From assembly GCA_964030785.1 (NCBI GenBank), contig OZ034971.1, positions 39,050,304 through 39,114,303 on the forward strand: DNA of 64,000 nucleotides, in the 5' to 3' direction. Of this stretch, positions 46,756 through 54,831 are shown one piece after another (position 1 is the first letter of the stretch; every line of letters starts with the position of its first letter). The position numbers were made by a program, and so were the translations under genes. The notes below the pieces were generated by a model, which made no database searches, was not told the origin of the DNA, and worked only from the letters and a program-made list of their open reading frames with translations. This DNA is from Siderastrea siderea. Lineage: Eukaryota; Cnidaria; Anthozoa; Scleractinia; Rhizangiidae.

Positions 46756-49700
46756 TCACTGGTAGCCATAGGGGTAGGTCTTGAAGGTGTTGTGATCAAT
46801 GACTCGTTTGTCATAGACCAACTTGTACCATTTATGTTGGGGTTCAGTGAGCAAGGTGTAGTTTGTTGGGTTGCGAACAATTTGATGGGAGTTAATGACC
46901 TGGATTTCCCTTGGTTTGGGAAGGGGTTTCTGGATTTCGTCCTTGACATTTTGACGCATGACATCATAATTCAGCTGGGTGTGTCCTTCGCTGTTGAGTC
47001 GGAAGCCTCTGACCTTGCATTCCACTTTTCCTTTATTCGTAGTATACCCATAGTTCTTGGGTCCTCCACTGACAAATTCTTGAATGTATTCATCCTTAGT
47101 TAATTCGGAGTCGAAGTCCCCAAGATAGGAACCCAAGACAGGTTGGAATTGAGTGGGTGTTTCCTCCAGGTAGATGACGGAGTCGGTGTCAAAGTAGAGG
47201 ACTCTTTCCCCTAAGCGTTCCAGGGCGTCATACAATTTAAGGCGGGCGTGGCAGGTAGTGAAGCAGGCCACAAAAATGTTGAGGTTGGGTGAGACGCGGA
47301 TGTCCTCTTTTTGGTTTTGGTAGTGGATCTCCACAGTTTGTTCATTGATAACTGCGACGTGACGTACGTCTAAGGCATCGCTATCCAAAAACTGGTGGAA
47401 GGCATGAGGGTCATCGAAGGCTTGAATTTGGGTTTTGTTGAGGCGTTGTCCAAACTTACCCCACATGGAGTTGAGCATGAGCTTAGCTAGGGTACGCAGG
47501 CCCGGGTTGTATTCGATCTTGTCGTATTCTAACTGGATGCCTTCATGCAGGAAGTATTGTTCGATGTAACGTTGCTTTTCTTCTTCTGTCGTGACATCCT
47601 TAGGCCACCCACTAGCTTCTTGTTTGATTTTTAACCAGGTGTTAACATAATCGGCGAAGAGGCCCTCACAGGTCTCTTCAAAATGCCAGGCTTCATAGAT
47701 GTATTGGACTTGGTACCCGAGCTCCACGGCTTTATACAGTTCTGGGGTGCACCAAGTACTGGTGAGGGCTCGTTGTTCGTCGGTGTGAGGGCAATGATAA
47801 GATCTGTCCAAAAGAGGTTTGTTCATTTCTTCTTCCACACAACGGGCACAGAGTGGAAAGAGCAGTTTGTTGTCATGACGGTAAGGCAGCACGGGATGGT
47901 ACAATTCACGGGGAGGCAGGACTTTGCACTGAATGAGGCCAAAGTAGTGGTGTATGTCCGTGTGACCCGGTTGAGAATAGATGGTGGGATGCCCTTTGGG
48001 GTACACAGACTTCTTGTTGACCCACGGGTACAAGGAGGTGACATCGATGTAGTGAATTTTTTGGCCAGGGGTGATATGATGGTACAGTTTAATGGCATTG
48101 GTACGACCTCCACAGAAAGCATCCCGAGGTTCAAGAGGTTGGATAAAGTTGAGTTCCCGGACGAAGGAGTCGATCTCTGGGTGGGTGTCTCGGAGGTGGT
48201 CCCATTGACATCCCCACATTTGAATGACGTTGTACCCTTGGTCGGTAAGCTTTTGGACTTTGTCTTGGGTGACGTCATAGAGGTCCTGCATGGTTCGATC
48301 ATAGTTGCGGGGATGTTTTTCGTAGCGATGGGGATAACAGGTAGGGCATCCGTGGGTGAAACAGCCTTGAAATTCGTAGACGGTGTGGGTGTCGGGGCAA
48401 TAACCATCCACATGGATGTTGGTCCCGGGGATCTTATACTCGCCTTGATTTCGGACATGTTGGATGTACTGAGGCTTTGGATTGGCACTGGCCAGTAGAT
48501 CGTTGGGGTTGAGATCTTGGAGGGCGCGTTGACGTAGTTGGTGATCGCACCAGGTTAACCATTCAAGGGCTGGGATGGACTGGTTGATGTTATTTCTCCA
48601 TCCTTTATGACCGGCGGGTTCGCTGGCAATACTGTTGGGGATCATCCGGTTCATACGTAAATCTCGATTACAAGCGGAGGCAATGGTGACGTGATCGAAG
48701 GGATTGAAGCCTGTTAAGTCTTCAAACATGCGTTTGAAAGTCAGACATCCTTGTTTGAGGAGTCGTACATCGGAACTGCAATAGGCCAATAACTCTTGTT
48801 GAAAATGAAACACCACACCCTGGTCGCGTTGTTGTTGATGCCAGGTTTCAAAGGCTTGTCTTCCTTCGAGTGTCATGCTCTCAGGCATGTAGTAATCGCG
48901 TGAGGGGAGGATGTCCACGTAGTTTTGATGCTTAGGTATGTTGAACTTGTGGGGGAAATAGCCTTTGCAGAGTTCTGTCAAACCAAAGGTTTTGGGAAAC
49001 GCGGAGAGGGGCATCTGGAAGAAACTCATGGAATCGATGAACCGGATGCGGTCATGTTGGATTTGTAAGAGTTTACATCCGTTGCGGAGTTGTTGTACGA
49101 TGCGGTTTTCACTATAGTATTCTTGGATGATAAAGTACCCATCGTACCCTTGAAAATTATGAGCGATGACGTTGACTTGACGGGTATCGTGGAGGGTCAA
49201 GGTATCCAGCCATTCCAGAAAGTCACGGATACAAGTGGGACCTGGGAAAGGCTTGGGTTCATCGTTGTCTTCGGTTTCGGCCACGACGAGATTGGCAATG
49301 TGTTTTCCGTGGGGTTGCATGGCTTCGATATCAAAGAAGACGTGTAAGGGTGGCAGGTCTTGCTCGTCCTCGTCCTCGGAGGAGGCAGGGGGTTCCGCGG
49401 CGGCACCTCGTTTGGCGCCAGGACCTTTTTGACGGGTCCTCTTTCTCTTCTTTTGGTCTTGAGGTTTGGGGGCTCTTTGTATAAAACAACGGTGGTCGTC
49501 AGCGTAGACGTACTGATGACAAGACGGGCAATCCACGTGCCAACAAAGGTGACGTTGAATGCGGGACAAGCCCACATTTTGTTGATAGCATTCATCGCAT
49601 CGGTGTCGTTGAGAGCACACGGAGGTCTGGAGGCCCGTGACGGGTTTGCCCGCGTGGGTCTTGCTGGAATGGGCTTCGTAACACGCGGGTCCGAAAAAGT

Positions 49701-50919
49701 CCCGATGACACGACTCGCAACGTTGAGTGGCTTTCAGGTGTCGGGCGTAAGCATATTGAAAGTCTGGACAATCTTTCTGTCGACAGGCTCCACACAACTT
49801 GGTCTTGGTGCATCGATGACGTCCCTCGGTGTTGTAGGGTTTCCAACAATCCGCACACACATAACTGGACCCAAAAAATCCCGGCAATTTGGTGATGACA
49901 TCATAATGGTCTTGGTTGTGCAACAGGATCAGTTGTTTGTCAGAAAGGGGTCCAAACGTCGTGATGTGGAACGATCGCTGTGCATCGACCAACAGGATCT
50001 GGTAACCGGTGAGGGAGGGAGCTTTGCTGAAAGCTGTTAAGGCGTCATAGCTGCAAGGACCGAGGGGTACCTGGGCTTCATTCTGGAGGTCCAGAGCTAG
50101 GGTTCGCTGGATTTGACTTCCATGTCGAATGGATGACCATTTCGGGTGCTGGTCCACGCGAGCTTTGGCGACCACGAGGGCTCTGGCACAACAGAGCTCA
50201 TCATCATTTTGGATGCGGATGACCGATTTTTTGTTGGCCGTTAACATGGTCATGGTAGGATGGCCGGGTTTCCCACGACGGGGGATGCCGGTGCCTTGAG
50301 GAGCATGATGAACTTGAGTGATGGAGACTTGAAAGGAATCATCCATTTCAAATTGTTCGTTGCTGTTGAGGGCTTGGGCTAAACGTTGAAACAGCGCTTC
50401 CACCCGTTCTGTGTCTCGACGCCATTCACCTGCACGTAATCCCCACCCCTGAAAATTATTGTGCAGGCGATCGGATGCTATGGTAAAGTAGAGGCGATCT
50501 TGATCGTGGAGGTCGGGGGTGGTGGTTAACACTTGATCGACGGCTCGACGTAATCCATCTTGCAGAGCTTGGGTTATATTTTGGCCTGGAAGCAAGTTCC
50601 CCCTTTGGCGTAACTGGGTCTTGAAATGACGTTCTTGTACCCCCATGCGATCACTCTTCCGATTCACAAAAGGTTCGAGTTCAAAGTCGAAGGTAACGTG
50701 TTCAGAGGGATCCAATCCACCCCCACTTTGTTCCCATTGGTTCAAGGCCTCTTCACAAATGTCGTCGTCACTGTCCGCCATGTTTTCGGTGCAAATCAAA
50801 GGCCCCATACAGGAATTGGTGTCATCGTCCGAATCAGAGATGTCCAAACCGAGCATGGCTAAAACCTCATGGTGGGCGAGGCCACTTGGCCCCGCCACAT
50901 CGTCTTCTTGAGAGGACAT
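46756..50919 (-). CDS. polB: Protein-primed family B DNA polymerase (1387 aa)
   Basis: Replicates the linear viral genome from its ends. The acidic N-terminal 60 residues are followed by an undefined region. A Cys/His-rich segment at 350-480 (CADCWKPY, CGACRQKDC, CESCHRDF, CDECYQQN, CPSCHQY) looks like several zinc fingers. Exonuclease motifs: FFDIEAM (528-534), HNFQGYD (587-593) and YCSSDV (712-717). Polymerase motifs: DVTSLYP (959-965), KLMLNSMWGKFG (1146-1157) and YFDTDS (1242-1247). All key acidic residues are present. Between the two halves, at about 825-925, VDGYCPDTHTVYEFQGCFTH and GCPTCYPHRY resemble a PD-(D/E)XK nuclease-like insertion known from Polinton polymerases. The stop at 46756 and the TATA box at 50952-50961 fit a single unspliced transcript. 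Confidence 0.95.
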   Translation of the reverse strand: MSSQEDDVAGPSGLAHHEVLAMLGLDISDSDDDTNSCMGPLICTENMADSDDDICEEALNQWEQSGGGLDPSEHVTFDFELEPFVNRKSDRMGVQERHFKTQLRQRGNLLPGQNITQALQDGLRRAVDQVLTTTPDLHDQDRLYFTIASDRLHNNFQGWGLRAGEWRRDTERVEALFQRLAQALNSNEQFEMDDSFQVSITQVHHAPQGTGIPRRGKPGHPTMTMLTANKKSVIRIQNDDELCCARALVVAKARVDQHPKWSSIRHGSQIQRTLALDLQNEAQVPLGPCSYDALTAFSKAPSLTGYQILLVDAQRSFHITTFGPLSDKQLILLHNQDHYDVITKLPGFFGSSYVCADCWKPYNTEGRHRCTKTKLCGACRQKDCPDFQYAYARHLKATQRCESCHRDFFGPACYEAHSSKTHAGKPVTGLQTSVCSQRHRCDECYQQNVGLSRIQRHLCWHVDCPSCHQYVYADDHRCFIQRAPKPQDQKKRKRTRQKGPGAKRGAAAEPPASSEDEDEQDLPPLHVFFDIEAMQPHGKHIANLVVAETEDNDEPKPFPGPTCIRDFLEWLDTLTLHDTRQVNVIAHNFQGYDGYFIIQEYYSENRIVQQLRNGCKLLQIQHDRIRFIDSMSFFQMPLSAFPKTFGLTELCKGYFPHKFNIPKHQNYVDILPSRDYYMPESMTLEGRQAFETWHQQQRDQGVVFHFQQELLAYCSSDVRLLKQGCLTFKRMFEDLTGFNPFDHVTIASACNRDLRMNRMIPNSIASEPAGHKGWRNNINQSIPALEWLTWCDHQLRQRALQDLNPNDLLASANPKPQYIQHVRNQGEYKIPGTNIHVDGYCPDTHTVYEFQGCFTHGCPTCYPHRYEKHPRNYDRTMQDLYDVTQDKVQKLTDQGYNVIQMWGCQWDHLRDTHPEIDSFVRELNFIQPLEPRDAFCGGRTNAIKLYHHITPGQKIHYIDVTSLYPWVNKKSVYPKGHPTIYSQPGHTDIHHYFGLIQCKVLPPRELYHPVLPYRHDNKLLFPLCARCVEEEMNKPLLDRSYHCPHTDEQRALTSTWCTPELYKAVELGYQVQYIYEAWHFEETCEGLFADYVNTWLKIKQEASGWPKDVTTEEEKQRYIEQYFLHEGIQLEYDKIEYNPGLRTLAKLMLNSMWGKFGQRLNKTQIQAFDDPHAFHQFLDSDALDVRHVAVINEQTVEIHYQNQKEDIRVSPNLNIFVACFTTCHARLKLYDALERLGERVLYFDTDSVIYLEETPTQFQPVLGSYLGDFDSELTKDEYIQEFVSGGPKNYGYTTNKGKVECKVRGFRLNSEGHTQLNYDVMRQNVKDEIQKPLPKPREIQVINSHQIVRNPTNYTLLTEPQHKWYKLVYDKRVIDHNTFKTYPYGYQ

Positions 50920-51142
50920 GATCAGATGAAGTCACTGGAGATCAGGGCTCTGTTTTTATAGAGAACCAAAATGTCACGTGGGAGGGGAAGGAGCCAATCA
51001 CTAAACAGGGTACCCCCCTGAGAGGGGGTGCCCTAGGGAGGGGTGGGACGAGGTGGGGGGACCCCCCTCCCCCCTCTCTAGTTAGGGTCCATGGTGCATC
51101 ACGGGAACGAATGAGAGACTATAAAACAGATCGACCCTCGAG
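50920..51142. promoter_or_regulatory. Divergent promoter between polymerase and plus-strand ORFs
   Basis: A TATA box faces left at 50952-50961 (CTATAAAAAC on the minus strand, about 32 bases before the polymerase ATG). Another faces right at 51118-51127 (ACTATAAAAC, about 20 bases before the ATG at 51143). Between them lie a GGTACCCCC/GGGGGTGCC inverted repeat and several C/G runs. Confidence 0.75.
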
Positions 51143-51559
51143 ATGAGTCATCTCAACATGGACGCTGGCCATGAGAAGCTATTGGAAACCTTTGAACACT
51201 TTGAAGTCGATTTGGAAGTCGAAGAGATCTTGGAGAGAGTGAAGAGGGAGTTGGAAGAGGAGGAGGAAAGCTTTGCGGAGTTTGCCGAAAGGTTAAAGCA
51301 ACTGGAACCGGAGAAAGTCGAGGCGCAGAAACGCCGAGCCGAAGAGGCCGTTTGTTTGCAGCAATATTGTTACCCTCACATGACCTGTGACTGGTACATC
51401 GAGGGCCTAGATTATTGCTGGACCAACTGGCACCACCAATTTAAGCGGCCAGCCACACCTCCCCGAGCACCGCCACCCTCTCCCGATGTCCCGCGTAAGA
51501 CAGTTCCACAGCCGCCGTCACAGACCCCCCGTCAGCTACCATCAAAGCGACGACGATGA
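51143..51559 (+). CDS. Acidic coiled-coil protein, plus strand (138 aa)
   Basis: Not a family I recognise. Residues 20-75 are an E/K-rich helix (EVEEILERVKRELEEEEESF). A Cys/Trp/Tyr patch follows (CYPHMTCDWYIEGLDYCWTN), then a proline-rich tail ending in a basic PSKRRR that could be a nuclear signal. It is transcribed away from the polymerase gene with a TATA box just upstream. Its last 74 bases overlap the next ORF in another frame. Position and composition suggest an early regulatory protein. It might be joined to the next ORF by splicing or frameshifting, but no slippery site is obvious. Confidence 0.65.
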   Translation: MSHLNMDAGHEKLLETFEHFEVDLEVEEILERVKRELEEEEESFAEFAERLKQLEPEKVEAQKRRAEEAVCLQQYCYPHMTCDWYIEGLDYCWTNWHHQFKRPATPPRAPPPSPDVPRKTVPQPPSQTPRQLPSKRRR

Positions 51560-52565
51560 CTCCACCAACGACTATGACCCCCACGACGATGACTCCACCA
51601 ACGACACCGACTATGACCCCCACGACGACGACGACGACTCCGACTATGACCCCCACGACGACGACGACGACGACGACGAGTACGAACGGGCAGTCCTCAG
51701 GGCTAAACGAGCACGCAACATGGCCAAATGTGCACGGTACCGGGCCGAACACCGAGAGAAACTGATCGCCTCCAAAAAAAAGTACCGAGAAAACAATCGA
51801 GAGTTCATCGCGGTGTCCGGTCAGTGTTACCGGGACAAACGTCGTAAACAGCTGTTGACGGCCCGCCAGCTCTACAAGGCAAGGTATCCAGAGCGCGTGG
51901 CTGAGTGTAATAGGCGTTACCGGGAAAGGAATCGAACCAAGCTGTTGGAGAAGCAAAGGCTCTACCGGGAAAGGAATCGAGCCCGGCTGGCGGAAGCCCA
52001 AAAACGCTACCGGGAAAAGAATCTGGAACACCTCCTGGAGAAGGAGCAACAATATCGGGAGACCCATCGAGAGGTGTTGATGGAGAAAGAGAGGTGTCGT
52101 CGAGCCCGCCTGCGGGAGAAAAAGAGCACTCGAGCCCGCCTGCTGGAGAAAAAGAGAACTCGAGAGAAAATGGAGAGTTTAGGACCTTTGACATTAACCA
52201 TCCCCCTGACGGATTATTTGAAATCCATTCCTGTGACGCAGGAATCTGCGGATACAAACGGACCGCCCACGGACTCTCATACTGTGTTTGATTTGGATTC
52301 GGGGGGCGATACAAACGGACCGCCCACGGACTCTTATACTCTCTTTGATTTGGATTCGGGGGGCGTGCAAGTTGCGGACTCCCCTGATTGGGAGAATGTT
52401 TCGTATTTGCAGGAGTTATTGAAAGACATGTCACCCGAGGATTGGCAGCAGGTCATGAACAATGTCGAGACTTTTGATCTGGAGACATTGGTACCCCCTG
52501 AAGACCTCGTTCATGACATGTCATCCGACGAGGGGGTGGATTTATTGTTTGATTTCATGTCTTAA
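51486..52565 (+). CDS. Repeat-containing regulatory-like protein with acidic activation tail (359 aa)
   Basis: Three parts. Residues 20-68 are Asp-rich (DDDDSTNDYDPHDDD units). Residues 75-230 are about nine imperfect 14-residue repeats of the form YRxxNRxxLxExxxx (YRERNRTKLLEKQRLY, YREKNLEHLLEKEQQY), strongly basic and helical. The C-terminal 110 residues are acidic and hydrophobic, with a duplicated DTNGPPTDSYTLFDLDSGG and an end VDLLFDFMS that looks like a transactivation domain. Similar YRxxNR repeats occur in proteins of large DNA viruses without known function. A DNA-binding transcription activator is my inference. The reverse-strand ORFs over this region are shadows. Confidence 0.65.
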   Translation: MSRVRQFHSRRHRPPVSYHQSDDDDSTNDYDPHDDDSTNDTDYDPHDDDDDSDYDPHDDDDDDDEYERAVLRAKRARNMAKCARYRAEHREKLIASKKKYRENNREFIAVSGQCYRDKRRKQLLTARQLYKARYPERVAECNRRYRERNRTKLLEKQRLYRERNRARLAEAQKRYREKNLEHLLEKEQQYRETHREVLMEKERCRRARLREKKSTRARLLEKKRTREKMESLGPLTLTIPLTDYLKSIPVTQESADTNGPPTDSHTVFDLDSGGDTNGPPTDSYTLFDLDSGGVQVADSPDWENVSYLQELLKDMSPEDWQQVMNNVETFDLETLVPPEDLVHDMSSDEGVDLLFDFMS

Positions 52566-52801
52566 CCCCCCTCGTCTCTGGCAGAACATCCGTGTCAGTA
52601 TTTGTGAGAGAACAAATGAACTTGACAACTCATCAATCAAAATGACACAAGTGACATTGTTTTTTATTTTATCTGGATTGTCTACACCACAATGGGTTTT
52701 GTCTCGCCAATCCTGCTTGAGACTCAACACGAACTACAGAAGACTACCGAACTGTAGAATAACAATGTAACATTTTTTGACTCAACATGTTAATTAAATG
52801 T
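52566..52801. other. Convergent 3' region
   Basis: The gap between the plus-strand regulatory ORF and the minus-strand late genes; likely 3' UTR and polyadenylation of both. No gene seen. Confidence 0.6.
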
Positions 52802-53149
52802 TTACAATTTTAAACGTTTCTTGGCTTGCATGATTTTCTTGACCACCCGTTCCGTCTTGTTTTTCTTGCCGGGTAAGCGATCAATGGCTTGGATCATCTT
52901 GGTATCGGCTTTCCATTTATCTTGCAAATTCTTAGCACGGCTGTAATCAATGTCGTGTTGCTTAGCAATCTGGTCCAAGCGATTGATGCCGGGATCCCCC
53001 CGTTTGAGACGTTTAGCCAAATGGGTGCCAGGTCCCATGTACTGATAACCGGGCCAATGAAATTCCTTCCCCGTTTTCGCAATCCATTTTTGGACATCCA
53101 AGGCCCCTCCTCGTTGGCGGCGTCCCCTTCTCCTCCTCTTAGCGGGCAT
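52802..53149 (-). CDS. Parvovirus-type phospholipase A2 protein with cleavable basic leader (115 aa)
   Basis: Residues 37-41 are YMGPG, the calcium-binding loop, and 65-69 are HDIDY, the catalytic His-Asp pair with its Tyr. A further Asp at 82 sits in ADTKMI. This is the compact secreted-PLA2 layout of the parvovirus VP1 unique region, where the enzyme helps the particle breach the endosome membrane. The first 15 residues are RRRR-rich and end QRGG before A16, matching an adenain cleavage site, so the enzyme is probably released during maturation. It is the last gene of the minus-strand late cluster. Confidence 0.85.
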   Translation of the reverse strand: MPAKRRRRGRRQRGGALDVQKWIAKTGKEFHWPGYQYMGPGTHLAKRLKRGDPGINRLDQIAKQHDIDYSRAKNLQDKWKADTKMIQAIDRLPGKKNKTERVVKKIMQAKKRLKL

Positions 53150-53151
53150 GT

Positions 53152-53820
53152 TTATTCACTGTCGTATTGCAAACGTCTCCGTCGGGGTTGTTTGGTTTTG
53201 GTCCAATCTTCCCAACCGGGTAAGGGTTTCAATCGTTGCACTTCCCGGGAGACTCCTTTGCCTTTGCCTTTGCCTTTGCCTTTGCCTTTCGCGGCACCAC
53301 TTTCGGTTAAATGCTTTTCCCAGGCCTTGCGTCGTTCTCGCACGGCTTCTAAACGCGATCGGATATCCCCTCGACTGGTGGAAGGTCTCTCTTCTCCTCG
53401 ACTGGTAGAAGGTCTCGGTTCTCTCGCGCCTTCCCTGGTAGCAGGGGTAATGGTGGGTTTGGGAGCCGACGGACCTCCTTTTATCATGCGCTTCAACCAT
53501 TGTTCGACGGGTCCCGTTACCAAATCCCCGGCTTCTTCTTCTTCTTCACCCGGTGGACCACCCGGGGCACCCGGGGCACCAACCCCCACCCCGCCAGGAA
53601 ATTGACGAATGCGTTTGGTTAACTTGATTAATTCTTGACTCAACGGTTTGGTTTGAGCATTGACCAGAGCGGGAGGTAATTGGGGGTTGGCTAACAACAC
53701 ATGTTTTCGGGCGGCGAGCGTGGCGGCTTTGTTCAACAAGGCATTTTCGGTGAGTTCTCCTTTGTAATATTGAATGAGTTGTTCCAAGTCCTTTTGGGGA
53801 ATCATGTACACTTCGTCCAT
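53152..53820 (-). CDS. Virion-associated-like protein of unknown function (222 aa)
   Basis: Begins MDEVYMIPQKDLEQLIQYYK, a start resembling a conserved Polinton protein, then a helical region to about 75. A low-complexity Gly/Pro/Glu linker follows (GAPGAPGGPPGEEEEE), then a duplicated RPSTSRGEERPSTSRG. A (GK)n tract is encoded by a hexanucleotide repeat ('cctttg' on the plus strand near 53260-53288). The tail is basic. It stops two bases before the PLA2 start. Function unknown; position among structural genes suggests a virion component. Confidence 0.65.
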   Translation of the reverse strand: MDEVYMIPQKDLEQLIQYYKGELTENALLNKAATLAARKHVLLANPQLPPALVNAQTKPLSQELIKLTKRIRQFPGGVGVGAPGAPGGPPGEEEEEAGDLVTGPVEQWLKRMIKGGPSAPKPTITPATREGAREPRPSTSRGEERPSTSRGDIRSRLEAVRERRKAWEKHLTESGAAKGKGKGKGKGKGVSREVQRLKPLPGWEDWTKTKQPRRRRLQYDSE

Positions 53821-54086
53821 GTTCGTTGACTACACTCGGAGCAAAGTTCCCCGTCTTCCTGCTCACGGCAACTCTTACAAAGACGGGCCCTCAAGATGTG
53901 TTGGTACTCTCGATACAACAGGTGATATTTATGCTTCCAATAATGACACTCGTCTTTCCACTTGTCGGTGGCCCGATTGGCCTCTTGTAACAGAGTCATC
54001 CACGTAGGGAGGGTTAACGAACACATTGACATAACACCTCGTGAAGTCCTTGAAACAATCCGCTTCCTTTTTGTTGGACTAACCAC
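53802..54086 (-). CDS. Small zinc-finger-like protein (94 aa)
   Basis: The N-terminal KRKRIVSR stretch is basic, a helix rich in Trp/Tyr/His follows (WKDECHYWKHKYHLLYREY), then CKSCREQEDGELCSEC, a CxxC...CxxC pair able to bind zinc. It overlaps the 105-aa ORF at its start and the 222-aa ORF at its end, as compact viral genes do. A TATA-like CTATAAAAAG lies at 54146-54137. Function unknown. Confidence 0.55.
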   Translation of the reverse strand: MVSPTKRKRIVSRTSRGVMSMCSLTLPTWMTLLQEANRATDKWKDECHYWKHKYHLLYREYQHILRARLCKSCREQEDGELCSECSQRTWTKCT

Positions 54087-54331
54087 TGACGACGTTTTTT
54101 GACGGAATGTTGACGACGTCCCAAATCACGTAGTACCTTTTTATAGGGTTGAAGTTTAGCCAGCATGGGTGGGGTGACAGGAATCTTGTTTTTTAAAAAG
54201 TTCAAGACCAGTTCACTCACAGCATTGATTTGATCGGCATTGGCATGTTGTAACAACTCTTGACGTTTGGAACCATTGGCTTCTTGTAACATGGACCGTA
54301 AAAACGGGAATTGACGTCGAAGACGTTGCAT
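54014..54331 (-). CDS. Conserved Polinton small protein with adenain-type site (105 aa)
   Basis: Basic, helical: MQRLRRQFPFLRSMLQEANG, LLQHANADQINAVSELVLNF, LKNKIPVTPPMLAKLQPYKK, then LVQQKGSGLFQG. The layout (N-terminal basic helix, asparagine-rich middle, KRR segment, glycine motif) recurs in a small protein present in many metazoan Polintons. QKGS before G matches the type I adenain consensus, so the C-terminal tail may be cleaved off. TATA-like CGTATAAAAC at 54390-54381. Confidence 0.65.
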   Translation of the reverse strand: MQRLRRQFPFLRSMLQEANGSKRQELLQHANADQINAVSELVLNFLKNKIPVTPPMLAKLQPYKKVLRDLGRRQHSVKKRRQWLVQQKGSGLFQGLHEVLCQCVR

Positions 54332-54334
54332 CCT

Positions 54335-54499
54335 TTATCGGTGACGACGACGATACCGTTGATTGGCTTTTTGAATCGTGCGTTTTATACGTTTATCCGT
54401 TTCCAAGGCCACGGCTTTCCCCAATCCTGCCATAGCGGGCACCAATAGATTTAAAAAACCGCCTCGTTGACGACGGCGTCGTCTTCTCCTCCTCACCAT
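54335..54499 (-). CDS. Arginine-rich core protein, pX/mu-like (54 aa)
   Basis: Short frame from ATG at 54499 to TAA at 54335. It starts MVRRRRRRRRQRGGFLNLL, continues with an Ala/Gly/Leu stretch (VPAMAGLGKAVAL) and ends KANQRYRRRHR. An arginine block, an adenain-type QRGG site and a hydrophobic segment are the layout of adenovirus core peptide pX/mu, which condenses DNA. It overlaps the start of the preceding gene's 3' end by seven bases. Related by layout to the 61-aa protein at 59739. Confidence 0.7.
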   Translation of the reverse strand: MVRRRRRRRRQRGGFLNLLVPAMAGLGKAVALETDKRIKRTIQKANQRYRRRHR

Positions 54500-54831
54500 G
54501 GTCGACCCGTCAATAGACGTTGAAGGACTTTGTCTTGTTTGATGAGGTCTTGCGTCTCTTTATAGCCTTGACGGGTATTGCGTTTGAAATCGGACCACCA
54601 ACCCCCACCTCGTTGTCGTCGGACATGTTGTACATTATCGGTAATGCCTTTCAAGGCTTGACCCCCTAATTTGCCTAAAGCCAGTCCAAACCCAGGTGCT
54701 GGCCCTGATAGAAACATACTCATGCCATGGGCAATTTTATCCACCAAACGGGGTTTGCGACGCATTAAAGCCCCTCCTCGTTGTTTCCTTTTTCTGCGTC
54801 GTCGTCGTCGTCGTCGTCGTTGGACGGCCAT
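54493..54831 (-). CDS. Arginine-rich virion core protein with two cleavage motifs (112 aa)
   Basis: Begins with nine arginines and KRKQRGGALM. The middle (MFLSGPAPGFGLALGKLGG) is glycine-rich and hydrophobic. A second RRQRGGGWW lies at about 71-79, followed by a helical tail. Two QRGG motifs predict a three-way cut by the viral protease, as in adenovirus precursor core proteins. TATA-like CATAAAAAG at 54872-54864. The 5' end overlaps the 223-aa gene. Confidence 0.7.
   Translation of the reverse strand: MAVQRRRRRRRRRKRKQRGGALMRRKPRLVDKIAHGMSMFLSGPAPGFGLALGKLGGQALKGITDNVQHVRRQRGGGWWSDFKRNTRQGYKETQDLIKQDKVLQRLLTGRPW

Noticed and set aside
46551..46967. 138-aa minus-strand ORF over the polymerase 3' end
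   Set aside because: Overlaps the polymerase coding end in another frame, is low complexity, and its downstream part is 3' UTR-like.
47683..48498. 271-aa plus-strand ORF, and others at 49360-50040 and 49090-49347
   Set aside because: They lie wholly within the DNA polymerase gene on the opposite strand, with no domain and no promoter; shadows.
51441..52434. Two minus-strand ORFs of about 208 aa opposite the regulatory ORF
   Set aside because: Poly-Val/Gly composition is the reverse reading of Asp-rich codons; the plus-strand frame has a TATA box and structured repeats.
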